DNA from: Whitmania pigra | Taxonomy: Eukaryota; Annelida; Clitellata; Hirudinida; Haemopidae | NCBI GenBank assembly: GCA_021613335.1 | Contig: JAJTWR010000248.1 | Span: forward strand, 979,001 to 1,043,000 | Reading direction: 5' to 3' | Length of the DNA: 64,000 nucleotides | Shown here: positions 13,001-28,000 of the stretch, in pieces | Layout: every line of letters begins with the position of its first letter | How positions within the stretch are numbered: the first letter of the stretch is position 1 | Made by a program: the position numbers and the translations under genes | Notes under the pieces: model-generated | The model's database searches: none | Told to the model about the DNA's origin: nothing | What the model saw: only the letters and a program-made list of their open reading frames with translations

Positions 13001-16000
13001 CTTTCTGTTGAGGAGAGTGGCGAACCCTTCGGCGTCAAGGTCGCATGTGTGGAGCTCTTCGGAGACTGAGTGGAGGTCCCTCTCGAAGGTGTCCCAGTCA
13101 ATGCTGTTGAGTCGGCGACGGTGAATGGCACGGACCGAGGGCTGGGGTTTCTCCACTGAGATATTGGACGATATGAGATGATGATCGGAATACGTCACAT
13201 CAATTATGTTTATATTGGAGAGTAGGTTGTGAGATGATGACGTGATGAGAAGATCGAGTATGTGGCCATGAGTGTGGGTTGGGGCGGCGACATGCTGTGT
13301 GAGTCCGTGAGACTCGATTGATTCCTCCAGGAGGTGGTGGATCCTTGCCCCTGTGCCAGGTGCGTTGAAGTCGCCGCAGATGACGAAGGGGATGTCATGT
13401 GATGAGATGAAGTCGATATGTTCTTCGAAAGCGGCTAGGAATGAGAGAGTGACGGGCCCGGGAGGGCGATAGATGGATGAGATTATGAATGATGATTTGC
13501 GGGTGTTGAACTTCGAATTCAGCAGAACCCCGCTCTATTTGGTGGGTTTGAGGTCCTGGCGGTGGATGACAGCAATGCCGCCCCCTCTTTTGCCGCGATG
13601 TTGGTGGATTGTGGTGAAGCCGTCTGGGGCAAGGCTATTAGTGATGCAAGTGGGAGCGTCTGAAGCTATCCAAGTCTCCGTTAGGGCAAGGATGTCCAGA
13701 GCCCCATCGCATAGACTGTCTTGAATGAGAGCGGCCTTGTTTACGGCTGAGCGCGCATTTAATAAGCCCAGTTTCAACGAGGCGCGGCGCTTGGAGGCCT
13801 TCCTGCGACTGAGCTCGTTGTAAACTCGTGAGCGAGACTGGCGTGGATTCCAGATATTGTGAGAGAATAAAGTTTTCCTCACCTCTCTCGCAATTTTGAG
13901 GCCATCCTTTGGAGGGAGGAGCGAAAACAAGTCTTCGCTGGTATACCGGATAACGGCCATGTAGATGCGGTCAACAATAACAAGACGAGTGATAATCCAG
14001 GAAGAAATCAAAACACGCGACGTAACTCGCCGACGCTAGATATTTGCCCCTTTTATTTACCTCGAAAAAAGTAAGTTGTTCACCGAAAGACAAGCTAACG
14101 GCAGGGGGCACGAGCAACAGATAAAGACAATTTGAAGAATTGGCTTTAAATCGAGTTTTAATTGCCTAAACGCGAGAGCTTAAACAAAAACAACCGCACT
14201 TATCGCCCGCAGAAAAAGGTAGATTGCTCAGGAGAAAGTAGAAAGAGAAAAGAGAAGAAAAAACATTATACTGTACAGGCTTGAAGAAAACAAAGCAAAA
14301 AGTGAGCAGGAACAGAAAACTGAGGATAGGGATACTTTTAATAGAGGCGGTCACAATGTTTATATTTTGCAGACGATCTTATAACCGCCATCGCGTTATT
14401 TTCGTGGAAGACCTTTTGTTCTGCAAGTCGCGGCCGGGGCGCACAACCGGTGAAGAACTTTTCCGTTGATGCATTTTTTGTAGAATCAAGACTGGCCTGA
14501 CACAATGTGTTGGACTGTGCACGGACGGCGCTGCAGGGATGACTGGTCGTAAGTCTGGTTTAGTCGCACGAGTGAAACAAGCAGCGCCTCAAATAGTATT
14601 TTCGTCACCGCGTGATTCACCGCGAGGCCTTGGCGGCAAAAAACATGAATGAAGATATTGCTGGCGCGTTTTCCAAATGTATTAAAATTGTTAGCTTCAT
14701 CAAAGCCAGACTGTTCAATCACCGTTTGTTTGAAAACATGTGCCGCAAAATGGAAGCCGAACACATTTGTTGCTACACACGGAAATACGGTAGCTGTCAA
14801 TCGGTCGCGTTGTTCGGCATGTTTGTGAATTACGAGACGAGCTGCTCATTTTCCTAAACCAGCATAACAAATCTTCTTTACACACGAGACATGTGTTGCC
14901 AGACTAGCTTATCTTATAGACATTTTTAATATTTGAAATATTTAAATCTGTCATTACAGGGACCTGTTACAAACGTTATGAAAACGCATGACAAAGTCGA
15001 TGACTTCCAGAAGAAACTTCGCATATGGAGGGGAAAATGTGAAGAAAGCACCTATGACATGTTTCCGTTGTCGGCTAACTTTCTTACAGTGAACGATATT
15101 TCGACAGGCATCATTGCATTGAAGTACATATAGCAGCTGTTGCATTATTTTCATCAGTATTTCGGCGACGACAATGTCAGTGCATTTGATTGGATTCGAA
15201 ATCCCTTTGAGTGTGAGCTAACCGATTTAACTGGTCGCGAACAAGAACAATTGGCCGAATTGTCGTCTGACACGACACTGCGCTTGCAGTTCAGCGGACT
15301 GCCACTGTTGTCGTTCTGGCTAGCATGTTTCGCTAGTATTCGCTGCAGTCAGACAAAGCCATCAATATCCTGCTACAATTTTCCGTGACGTAATTGTGCG
15401 AAGCTGCATTTTCTGCTGTTACTGCAATAATGACCAAGTACAGGTCCAGATTGGACATTGAACATGAAATCGCAAAAGTTTATCATGCATACCACCATGT
15501 TTGCACAAACTGTGTAGTGCAAAACAGGCACAGCCTTCCCACTTTCTTTGTGAAAACTGATGAGAAGTAGTTGTTATTGTCAAAGTGTTTGCAATTTCCA
15601 ACCGTTCTCGTGTCAAGATGTTTGAAATCTAACATAAGCACAAATCCAAAGATGCTTGGATTTACCATACAAATTACCTTATTTGATTTGATGCTTTATC
15701 ACCCGCTATTTTTACGAATTTTATTTAACAAAAATATTTCCCTCTATCAAGGTGTCCGTGTTGAATGTTTTTACTACACAAACTTTCAGTCGTTCCAAAA
15801 ATGTGACAACATATAATATAAAATATCACACATGGATCCTGCTTAGCTGAGTGCTAACTTTAAGCTGTGGCAGTCACAGTTGACAAACAATGCTCTATGG
15901 TTTCTGTCACATATTCGCTGTTTAAGGTCGGATATACACCAATATAACTTCTTGGCCTCTCATTAAATAAGAAAATCACAGATGCAACGACCCTAACTAC

Positions 16001-19000
16001 GTCTCTGGTCTACGTTTTTCTTTTCCAACAACAAGCAGTCTTTGTAACTGCACTGGTCATCAAGTAAAAAAGTCTAAGACACAACTAGGACATTGAAGTT
16101 AATTTAGTGAAAGGTAGTCTAATCAATTTTATTGTTGTTGGCTGTCAATGTATAGCAATCGACACTTGTCGCAGCACCAGAAAGGTTGAGAACCGCTGGA
16201 ATAGGAGAACGAGTTACACCTTTAATGTCAACGTAATTCATAGGTTACTTAACTGGTTATTGCAAATGTTCTCACATAAAGTAATTAATATTTACGTTTG
16301 AAGACGGGGGAAACTCCTCTGAGGATCCCTGTCGGAGCTCCAAGGCGGAGTATTTAGTAACTACATCACGGCACTGGCCATTTGGCGATCGGGAACAGAC
16401 CGAGTGGCAACCAGGAAAAACTGGCGACGACCTGGATAGACAGGTGGCATCTCGGAAAGACGAGGTCGCGATTGGGTTAGCTCCCCGTTCGCAACAAAGA
16501 ACAATGCTACAACCACAACAAAGAATATATGCCCCCATGGTCCCAGCCGAAAGGAGGGGGAGAATGACGGACCATCAACGGACTCAAGGATTACCGACTT
16601 TGCTTCCAACAAACTTTCGATTCTGAATAATGCCCAGGACAATGTCGTGCCAGTTAGCAGATGTACGTGTGGTAGAGTTTTCGCAACCGAGAGGGGACTC
16701 AAAGTCCACCAAACCAAATCAAATTGCGGGTGTGAGGCATTGAGACAGAGTACTATCGCAAAGTTGCAGATAGGAAAAACGCCGGACAACACCGGACAGG
16801 AGTCACACCACCGCTCCGAGTGTGTCCAAGTCTCTCGCCAAGGACAAGACCCCCCAAGAGGCAGGATAAGGTTTCCTCGAGGAAACGACAAGAAAGGCTG
16901 GTCAGGACTGGATGAGGAACTTAAGCAAGGACTTAAGAAAAGCCTGAAGGATGGATCAGTGAAATCCTTCAGTGACTTTATCTATAACAAGTGTATCAAA
17001 AGATTTGGGGTCGTGCCTGTCAAACGACCCCAGGAAATGAAGGACTCCAGGCGACAGCGTGAACTCGGACGCCTCAAAGGCGAAAAAAAAGCGCTTCGCC
17101 GTCGGTGGAAAGTGGCCAAAGAAGACAAGAGAGAAGGACTCTCCGTCCTATCGGAGGACGTGAAGAGACGAGTGAGGGACTTGCGCCGCGCTGAAAGAGG
17201 GAGACAGAGGAAATACGAGAGGAGGAGAGCTATGAGAAGCTTCTTTAGCGATCCGTACAGATACGGAAGATCGCTACTAGACCCTCCGAAATCGGGAGAA
17301 TTTTCTGTAGAGCAAGACAAGTTGAAAGAACACTTACTCAAAACGTATAGCGACGCCCTCCGCCATGAGTCTCTACAGGAAAGGGCCGACATCCCAGCGG
17401 TTCCTCTGCCGACCAGTTCCTTTTGCTTGGCGGCTCCTTCGTTTGAGGAGGTGAGAGGAGTTGTGAGGAAAGCGAGAAACCGATCAGCGCCAGGGCCCAA
17501 CGGAGTTCCTTATCTCCTGTACAAGAGATGTCCCAAGACACTATATCTGTTGCATTCCCTCATTCAGAAAGCGTGGTCGTTGGTCACGGTCGATGATGAG
17601 TGGAAAAAGGCAGAGGGCGTCTACATTCCAAAGGAGAAAGACTCCAATGGTCTGAGTCAATTCAGACCAATATCGCTGTTGAACGTAGAGGGGAAAATAT
17701 TTTTCTCTATCATGGCATCGAGGCTCACGGAGTTCGTGATGTCTAATCAGTACGTGGACATTTCAGTCCAAAAGGGAGGCATTCCAGGTGTACCCGGTTG
17801 TATCGAGCATACCTCGATGATCTGGGAAGCTATCATGATGCGGTTTTCCACCAAGACGTACACTACGAGGTGGGTGCCTCTGGAGGTTGGTATAGCAATG
17901 GGGTGCACAATTTCTCCTTCCTTATTCGTACTGACGATGCAGATCCTACTGAAAGCAGCCGGGTCTCGTACTCCAGAGGCGCACATTGATAAAGGTGTGT
18001 ACATGCCTCCAATAAAGGCATTCATGGACGACACCACCCTGATCATGAACAGGAAGAAGGTTGTCCAAAATACCCTGGACAAGTTTAATAATCTTCTAGA
18101 GTGTCGAATGGCTTTCAGACCAGCGAAATCCAGAAGTCTTGCCCTAGTCAGAGGAAAAATTCGCGAGGACGTGTTCTTTGATGTGGCGGAGCAGCGAATC
18201 CCTACAGTATCCGAAGAACCGGTGAAAAGCCTTGGAAAAGTTTTCGACAAGTCTCACCGACGGGAGCATGCGGGACGCCATTCTCCAGCAAACCATCAAG
18301 GGACTGCACCGCTGCAAGGGCGGTTCAAAGTGTGGTTGCTCCAGTTCGTGCTCCTTCCAAGACTTCTCCGGCCGTTAATCATCTATGAGATTGGCTTGTC
18401 AGTGGTCGAGAAGCTAGAGAGGAAAGTTAACCGATACACCAGAAAATGGCTAGGCCTACCTCCAGCGCTGTCATCGGTAGCCCTCTACAGTAGGAGCACG
18501 AGCCTGCAACTACCACTAAGGTCCATCGTGGAAGAGTACAAACTCTCCAAAATAAGAACGCAGTGGATGCTCAACAACTCCGCGGACAGCAGGATCCGTG
18601 AAGTCAAGCCACTGCTTAGATCTGGAAGGAAATTCCGAGCCAGAAGGAGATCGACGAATCAGTTGCCGAGCTGATGTTCGAGGAAGTGAGAGGTCCTACC
18701 CAGACGGACGTCATGCAGTAGAATGGAACCACCTGCCAAAATGGTCCCAGGCGAGCTCATCAGTCAGAGCCGCCATGATTATCCAGGAAAGGAGGCGAAA
18801 AGTGGAACAGGACCGAGTCACGAAGGCAGTCCAGCAGTCACAGCAGGGTAAGTGGACAACATGGGAAGACGTGATGCAACGATCCCTTACCTGGAGCGAC
18901 ATGTGGAAAATGTCCCCGCTCCGACTTGCCTATGCGATAAGGTCAGTGTACGACCAGTTGCCCTTCAGGGACAATTTGCAGAAGTGGGGTATGGTGGAAG

Positions 19001-22000
19001 ACACCGAATGCCGGCTCTGCGGCGGTACCGAGACACTGCATAACGTGCTCAGCAATTGCACGTATGCCCTTGCAACGGTCGGTACACATGGCGACATAAC
19101 CAGGTCCTTCGAGAAATGTGCGAAGCCGCAAAAGCAGCAGTCTCCAAAGCAAACTCGCGTACGATCGCAAATCAGCGACAAACAGACAGCATGCGACATG
19201 AAGGAGCCATTGAGAGCTTTCGCAGTCGCTCCAGTCCAGGCGTCAGTGACCGGCATAACAAGGCCAACGAGTACCTTTTAAAGCCGGCGGTAAGAGTTGG
19301 GTCCAGCAAGACCAAACCGACAGGGACATCCGGCTGATCACCGGATGCGGCCCGCCCCCCGAAAACGTAAGGAGACTCAAAGGGCCGAAAAGTTTGAAGA
19401 CGGGGGAAACTCCTCTGAGGATCCCTGTCGGAGCTCCAAGGGGGAGTATTTAGTAACATTGCAATATATGACATAGTATATAGTCTTTTTAAAATGTTGT
19501 ATTAAGACAAAATTAACTTTTTAAAAGTTATACAAGATAGGAGTCATTATTAAAAAAATACTTTAAAATTTGATTATGAAACAAATATTATATTGTAAAA
19601 ATATTTATTTTGATTCATTAGCGTTTGTTTGGCAAATACACTCAGCCCCATATACATGATCAGTGCCCATCTTTATCTCGACCAACATGCCATGAAAATT
19701 GCTCAGATTTTAGTTTCAAAGTTATGTTTTGAATTTGTTGAAGACTTAATTTTAAACTTAATAAAATATCCGAAAAATATGTTTATGAGGTGACAAAATA
19801 ATGATGGCATAAAAGTCAAAAGTCAATAATACCAGTAAAAATTTATTGAATTTTACACAAAATGTTATTTAAGAAATTGTTTTTTTCTATCATTTTGTTA
19901 AATTAAATTAAAAAGCATCTTTTGTCGCTATTCCAACAGTCAGGACACCCATTGACAATACATTGATAGGGCTCAATCTAGGATCAAAATGCTTGACAGA
20001 GGATGAGGTTGCAGTTGTGAAAGACTTGGCAAAAAGTCTAGAAATAATTGAGATTGGTGCAACCACTCTTTGTAGACGTGACGTCACAATTTCAAAGAGT
20101 GAAACAATTTTTGAGTACGTTCTCAAAAGGCTAACAGAAGAAACAGGAGCTATTTAACAGAAATTATTGACAGCTGTCAATGACAGAATTGAATCAAGGA
20201 GAAATAAAGAGATTTGTGGCCTTGTGATATCTAGAGGTTCCAGACAGTTATGAGCTTGTGGTCGAATTTTCACTCTTCACAAGACATGTTCTTTCACGGC
20301 TTTTCCCCTATGATTCTATTAATGAGAGTGCTGAAAATTTTGGACATAACATCACTAAGGAACCCCCTATGAAAAAGTCCAAAGCAGAAGAGCTCAATGA
20401 CATTTTATGCCAGCCAGATCAACATTTAGATTGTGCTCAAGAAAATATCTTGACACACATTAAGAAAGAAATGAAATTTTACGAAGCAACAAAGGAATGT
20501 CCCAAAATCTTGAAAAGCTTGAAGTTCTATCTAAACTCACTTCCACCCTCCTCTGTTGAAACAGAAATGTGTTTCAATGCTGCTGGACTGTTTATTATAA
20601 AGTTGAGGTCATCGTTAAGTGATGATATGATTGATTCTTTGTGCTTTGCTACTTTATCCGCAAATAATTCTTCTTTGTAGATGAGAAATAAATAAGGTAA
20701 CTAAACTTCAGTATATTGTCTCCAACTAATTTTAAAATATTTCTTGAATTACTTAATTACTTAAGTAATATTTTAAAAATTACTTGTTACTTAAGTATTT
20801 TTTCAAGCTTGCTTGAACTTAGCACTAATCTTTACGATTGATAACGGTATAACCCCCTGTTTTCCTCCTTGTTGCAACAGCACATTAAACAGCATTTATT
20901 TCTCTGGAGAGAATACAATACATACATAAAACTCTTCCTACACTGGATTCTTCATTGTCAGCAGGACCTGATGATGTTCCCAATATATTCCTAAAAAGAT
21001 GCGCGTCATCGCTTGCTGTGCCATTGTCCCACATATATAAAAAATCTTTTAAAGACAAAAAATTGCCCCAGGAATGGAAAGTAGCACTGGTCGCACCCAT
21101 CTATAAAAAAGGACACACTACGGCAACTGGAAACTATAGACCAATCTCCATTACTTCAACAGATGCAGACAGATGCAACAGTTGCAGAGTGATGGAACGA
21201 GTAATAAACAGGGCAATCACGCAACATCTGACTCATCAAAAGTTGATAGATGCCAGTCAACATGTTTTTATATCTGGTTTTGTCCAGGCTCGATCCACAA
21301 ATACAAATAGACTTGAATGCACTCCATTTTGATCGGTCTGAAAGTGAGCCCTAATTTTCTGTGCTTAATCCATCTCTTTCTCTTTTTTTGAACCCTTTGC
21401 CTGATTTGAGCAGTGCCTTGACTTGCCACTGGAATCTGCTGAGTTAATTAACATACACTGTGCCTTTATCATGCCGATCATGAATTTCTCAACGATAGAC
21501 CGTAACGGCAGTCTAAGCCTTGATTTCCTGCTGTTCGACGTCATGCATGGCGGCAAGCCAAGCCACCTTCTGGAAAATCGGTTTAAAATTGCTTGCAATG
21601 TCACGACCGCAGACTGACCGATTTTATAAATCGTCAGCGGCCACATCATTCTTGGAATCAGAATCCAAGTCTTAAATCTTCACAACAGAAGGGACGAAGG
21701 ACACGTCACTGCAGATGTTTCCACTTGTCAGGGCTAAATTTCTGGACTTTGTTGCTTGAAAACCATTCTGCACCATTGTAGCAGTTTGTCCAATTTTGTC
21801 AGAGTCTTTTGAACATCCCTTTTACTGTTAATAACAATCATGCGAAATTCCCGCCCACGTCTTGACTGTTCCAGTTCTACGCTTTCTGCTATAAAACGAT
21901 TTCTTCTTTTTTCTCAGGTTAAGCCAATAAAATTGAGTTATCAGGTCCATCCATTTTGAATTTTGTTTCATCAGAAAAAATTACATTGGTCCACAGAGAT

Positions 22001-25000
22001 ATTCCAGTAACTGAAACTAATACAACTAAAACCAGTAATGAAATTGATATAGAAATAATTCAAATTAAATAACTTAAACTTTATAGAAACGAAAATAAAA
22101 GTTAAAAAACTTTTTTAAAACTTGAAAAATTTTATTTTAGTTTCTATTATTTTTCAAAACACTTTCAGCCATATTTCAAATTTTTATTGTCAATAAAGCA
22201 TCAGATAAAAAAATTCTTCATTACATAGATGACAAATCTACATCTCTGGATAGTTTGCGTAAGTATCCCACAGTGAAGAAACTGTTTGTAAAATGCAACA
22301 CTGATAACCTTGTATTGTTGAATGTTGTGGTATTTTGTATTTTGAATAAAAGTATATCAAATATGTATTTTAATATTGATAGGTTAAATATCTACTGAAG
22401 AAAGTATTTGGTATTTCAAATACTCTTTAGCAATCCTCGCCCTTGATGGGTTCAGTCTTCCCATTCTCGATTTCGGACAATTTAGCTCTGCTTATCATTA
22501 AACTTTGAAATTTTTTTTCTTTGAATAAAAAAGAAAATTTCTTAAAACGTTCAAAACTTCCATAGATATGAATTTCATAGGCTGAGTGTACCTGATACAT
22601 ACTTCATACATATATACGTAATAATTATGACATGTGTTATACTCATGATTTGCCCATCGCTAAGCTGTTATGCTAATATTATGTCTCTTTTTTTATTAAT
22701 TAACTAATAATAAAATATGTATTTGTAATACTTTTGTCATTACCTCTATAAGTAGTCATTCCTATACTACTTCCGCAACCTTGACTTCCATCCCCAGAAC
22801 AACTTTGGTAACAATATTTTCCTGGTTCGATTAAACCCGGTGGTTCTGCGTCCAAACAATTGCAAGTATTCCCAAACTTTTTTTTGAAATAATTATTTGA
22901 AATAATAATTTAAAATAGTTATTTATATATTTTTAGTGTAAATTTATAAAAAAACAAAAAAATATTAAATAATGTTATGTGTAACACTAAACACATCAGC
23001 GATGTTGTAAAAAGTAGCACATTTCAGGAATTAGGTAAAAGTACACGTAATATCTCAAACATTTACTTAAGTAGAAGTAAAAGTATTTGTTCAAATATGT
23101 ACTTAATTAAAAGTAAAACGTTACAGGAATTAAAAATTACTTTTAAAAAAGTAAAAATATTGATGCCGTCGTTATTGTGATCATACGTAATTCCATATTA
23201 ATTGAATGCGTATGTGTCAATTGTTGGTATTAACTGCTAGTTCTTACAGTCATTAAGTATTTAAGCAATAACATTTGAACTAATGAAAATGTTTTTATTA
23301 TTTATTAACCAGCACATGTGTTTGTTAACTTTCAACATAACTAAGTTCTAGTCCAAATGCTGCTCAATGTCAGATATTGACTGGCGAACTATTGTTTTGG
23401 TGAAATTTTCCCTTTCGCTGTCATGGTCGTTGTCTACCTTTCCTTTAATTGCACTTTTTGTCGACAATTCAAATTTTGAAATATGTGCTGGATGCGTGCG
23501 TTCCCCATGTTTCTTCAAGTTTGACGACGAACCTTCCAATGCTGAACACATAGTTTATTTTGTTTGCAAACTTATATGATTTTGATTCCTTTGATTTAAA
23601 TATGAACATTGGGATTAAATGTGGTCATGTGTGCTCTTAAACGTTGTTCCCCTTATCATGCTTTCGAATTCTTCCTCCAGACATGACGTTTCAGGAATTT
23701 GTTGCTTTGAATGATGTGGCAAATGATGCAACGATGATTGTGTCAATAAAGCTAAACCTGAAAAAGCGCTGTCGAGTCTAATCTTACGTCAGCGATTATT
23801 TCCCACCAAGAAGCCTCGATTAAAACATTTAAGCTATTATTGCCAATTATTATTATTATTAATGCAAATTCAACACATTCTTTAGAAAATATATCATTTA
23901 AATTATCGAAGATTCAGGACAAGATCTGGGATGTAAAGTTACGAAACACAGAAAAGCCAAGCTTTTTTTAAAATCTTTTTATTTTAACAAATTGTAATAG
24001 CTGAGTATTTTATTTTTAAATCTTGTCAACAAATATGGTAAATTGTTTTTTATTTATCAATTTGTATGGGTTTACTATTTCCTATCTTATAACATAGACT
24101 CCTTGATATACATCCTGCTCCATGATTTCGGCTAAAAAATGTTTCCTTTTCTAATCTGAGGCCATGCCAATAGAACTGATGACCATCAGGTCCATCTAGG
24201 TTAAATTTCTTCTCATCTGAAAAAATAATATTGCCCCAACCATCTCTGTTAGAAAGCATGGTTTTGGCCCATTCCACTCTTGCCAACTTGTGATGGTTTT
24301 TAAGAGCTGGAATCTTTAATCTTTTTTCATATAATAAAATACCACTAGATCTCAAATAATTTAACACTGTACTTTTACAAATTCTTAAATCAAGTTCATT
24401 TCTAATTTGATTTGCTGAAAGTTTACCTGAAGAAGCCTTTCTTACCAGGAGTCTCTGCTGACGAATCGGCAGTTTTTTAGGTCTTCCATGATCATTTTTT
24501 GCCCCATATTCCTCAGGAGCTTTTACGTAGTTTCAGATGACTGTCTTGGATCGCTTGAGCTCTTTGGCAATTTCCCTGATCGAATAATTTGCTTGTCTGA
24601 AAGCGTCAATCTGCCCCTTCTCCTTATCAGACAACGTTTTTCCTCTAGCCATTTATAAAATAGTAATTTTATAAACTTCACATCAATTTTTAACTTTCTT
24701 TGGGTTTATATATTGATAATATTTGCATAATGTGCATTTTGGTTACATAACTATGACAAATTTCAAGTTTTATTGGGAATAAATAGGGATGTCCTTTATC
24801 GTTTTTAAACGGCCATAAAATGCTATTTTGCATATTTTACAAGATCAGCTTGTTAAATTTTTTTAAAATTTTGCAGGATGTTTTGTCTACCATAAAGAGA
24901 TATTATATAAAAAATTGAGTAATATTGAACTTATATTTAACGAGTTATCACAAAAATATGGGGTGTCCTTAAGGTTTATGTCCGCACTGTAGGGAAAATC

Positions 25001-28000
25001 CGCTCATAGGGTCATTTTATGCTGCGAACAAGTATAGGGAGTTTTTACAGTAAATAAATATGTCCAGTGTCTTTGATAATTGCGCTAAACTTAATTTTTC
25101 GTCTTTCCCCCACCCCCAAACCTTTCAGTTCTGGTTTGTAAATATTGTACAGAATAATTTTGCGGCTCATCATTTTATCAGTTATATCTAATCGAACAAA
25201 AAACATCAGCTTATGATCGCAACGTGTAAGTGCCGAACAGTGTACTCTGGAGGGCTTTAGTTTACCAACCCCTGATTTGAAACATTCTTATATTCAAAAT
25301 GAACTGTTAAAACTGTTAAAAACAGGTTTGAAACTGTTAAAAGAATGCACCAATGAAATGTCTGTTATAAAATCGAACAAGCATGAAAATTCTAACCTAA
25401 AATCATTATATGTTACACTAAGAACATAAATAATAAATATAAATAATAAATAATACATAATATAATTAATAAATAAGAACATAAATAAATATATCGAGAC
25501 TGAAAAGTTATACGAACAGCTAAAATAATTTTGTAGACCATGGGCAACATTTTCGGTGGAAATCACCTAAAAAGAGAATTACCTTCAATATAAAGAAATG
25601 CCATTCGTTGCAACTTCTTAGACATTTTACAGTATTCAAGTAATCATCATGCGACCCAGTTGTATCATAGTAATGAGAATGACATCCAACATAATATGGA
25701 AGTGGAGGTTTGACTAAACATGAAAGCACAATTTAGTAAATATATAAAAATATAACATTGGAAAAAAATGATAAAAGATTTGATTAAACAATGTATTTAA
25801 ATACATAAATAATAAATGAATTATTGCATACTCACTAACGTACACAGAAAAGGCATTCGTGCCCCCGCAGTATCTATGGCCTTCACATGGTATGTCACAT
25901 TCATAATCATCTCTCAATTTACTTTCTTGTAATTCATTAAAGCAGACACAATGACTATTTGCCTTTCAATATTTACATTCATTAATATCTTACTTTTGCA
26001 TGCATTTTTAACCAAAGAAAAATGTATAACATGCACCTAAATCCTCATTTTAAATGTTGATATTCAAAAAAATTGCATGTTAAAATCATTTTTAAAGTAT
26101 AAGTGTGTTATATTTATTTAATCATGCATCAATTGACTAAGAAATATTAAGTTTTGCAAAAATATAAATGCGCATTTGTGGTAACATAACATTGAAATCA
26201 TGTGCTATTATAGTGGGTGATATGACTTCAAAGGGCTCTAAGTTAAAGCTACAACTAAAATCCTTAGTGGAGGTCTCCAACATTTTTGTAAGACTAGGAG
26301 GCAACGGAACTTCTTGCGAGAGGTCTTTTCACTACTCTGTAAAAAAATAGACTCTGTCGCGTGGTTTACTCTCGAGTTTATCAACGCAACTCGAAGGAAA
26401 TAGGAAGCGTTATTATCAACTACTTTACGAGCGGATAGGTTCATTTAACAAATAAAATTGCTATCATCAGCCCGATCTCATTGGTCGTTCTAAAGAAATT
26501 ATAATGCTCGGTTTGTGTGACATATGTCTATTTTTATATTTTAGTTCGATTAGAGATCTTTTGTTACGCTTGCCTATGTCGTCGCCATCTTGTGGTCTGA
26601 ACTGTTTTTGATTAGCTGTTATTGTCATTGTGTTTAGACAGTTAAAGATTAAAATAAACGAAAACGTTACAGTTTGCATTATATGAAATCAAATGTTGCT
26701 GCTATTCAGTATTCTGTGACGTGGTTCCTTAAAGCAGTGGTCGCCAACCTTTTTCTCGCCGCGGAATAGTCAACGTTTGATTATTTTACCGCGGCCCACT
26801 GGGGGTGACGTTAATTGTTTATATTTTATTTAATTTTGTTGATTTAGTTTTTTTGACTTAATTGTATTAAACTGTGCCTTTAAAATAAAATACAGTTACT
26901 GAAATAAATGAATATAAGGTGATTTAACATTTTAACTTGTTAGAAGGCTAAATCAATGAGAACCCTAAGCTTTGTTCCTTTGCAACGAGACGGTTCTATC
27001 TGGGGATAACAGGAGACAATGACAGCCGATGTGTGTTGCTTATGTCCAATTTAATCCATTGTTTTGGTTGCTGTCACTACATATAAAATCCCGCTTCATA
27101 AATATAGCATGTCATAAATGATGATAGGGATTTATTTGCTGTGGAGACAATCTCAGTGTATTCCGCCATGACTTTAATCTAGAACACCGGCAGAGTTGCT
27201 GTCTCGAACTTAGGACGCCGTCATTAGCAATCTCCAGCAGTTGATCTTCTTGCACAGACATGTTAGATTCGCCTGGCTTGTTGACAAATGGGTCATTCAT
27301 TCCTTACCAGTTCTTGGGTCTTTTGTGGTTGGGAAGCGCTCAAAATCGAACCAAACACAGGTGCACCTAAGAGAATGAATGCTCAGGCTCGCGTAAAATA
27401 ATCGATAATGTCTGAAGCATGTTCAAATGCCTCTGTTTACGCTCTGTTCCCACAACTCTAGTTTGGCTTCAAATGCAGCTACTTTGTCTGCCAACATGAA
27501 AACAGCTGCCATTTTCCTTATAAGAGAAGACATGTGTGCTCTGTCCACCTCCTCCCAAAGCTGATCAAACAGGCACGAGTTTAGGGCGTGTTCTTTGAGG
27601 GTTTTATGGTCAATAACTTTAACTTTATTTATTTATTTGATTAGAGTCCGTCGCATAACTAAGATGATTTGTACTTAACTTTAACGACATCAATATTCTG
27701 TTAAATAACACGCTAACAAAGAAATGGCAGCGGTTGTTCTCAAGCCGTACTAACTATTTTAGTTATTGAAATAATTAATAAAATAGAAATAAGTTACTGT
27801 TCCTTGATCGGCCCGGTACTATTTGATCCATAGACCGGTACCGGTCCGCGGGCATATTTACAAACCCGTGTCCAGAACGATGCCGGGCTGATTATTATTG
27901 AAATAACCCGGGAGTCCGCAAATAAGCAAGTTAACTAATAAGTTTATTAGAGCAAATATTTAGTTAGAGGAACTGAATAGCAGAAGTTAGGTGTTTAAGG

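Larger units (their letters stand above)
10905..14035 (-). mobile_element. CR1/L2/Rex1-like LINE, nearly full length, degraded
   Basis: On the minus strand an APE-type endonuclease (start LGLLNARSAVNK...LDILALTETWI; GDFNAPGTG; closing SDHHLISS) is followed by reverse transcriptase 12336-10900 (NYRPISNLSTISKLLER, LDLSAAFDTINHSILLDRL, GVPQGPVLGPLLF). The catalytic box reads YADN instead of the expected YADD. The endonuclease and polymerase frames are separated by breaks near 13500, 13200 and at a T run near 12435. The 3' end is a GGCGCC hairpin plus (TAT)n. It sits in intron 7 of gene A. Confidence 0.85.
16296..19457 (+). mobile_element. zinc-finger LINE (R2/NeSL-like group) with 66-base direct terminal repeats
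   Basis: A 66-base sequence at 16296-16361 is repeated with one difference at 19392-19457 and brackets the element. Inside is an ORF with an N-terminal C2H2 finger, a reverse transcriptase and a C-terminal CCHC-like motif. That is the architecture of LINEs with a restriction-like endonuclease, rather than an APE type. The element lies in intron 7 of gene A and is absent from gene B. Confidence 0.7.

Noticed and set aside
16296..16361. Possible hammerhead ribozyme in the LINE terminal repeat (GAAAC, CTGAGGA and GTC all present)
   Set aside because: The three core pieces occur in an order that no circular permutation of a hammerhead allows, and no GAAA follows the stem after CTGAGGA.
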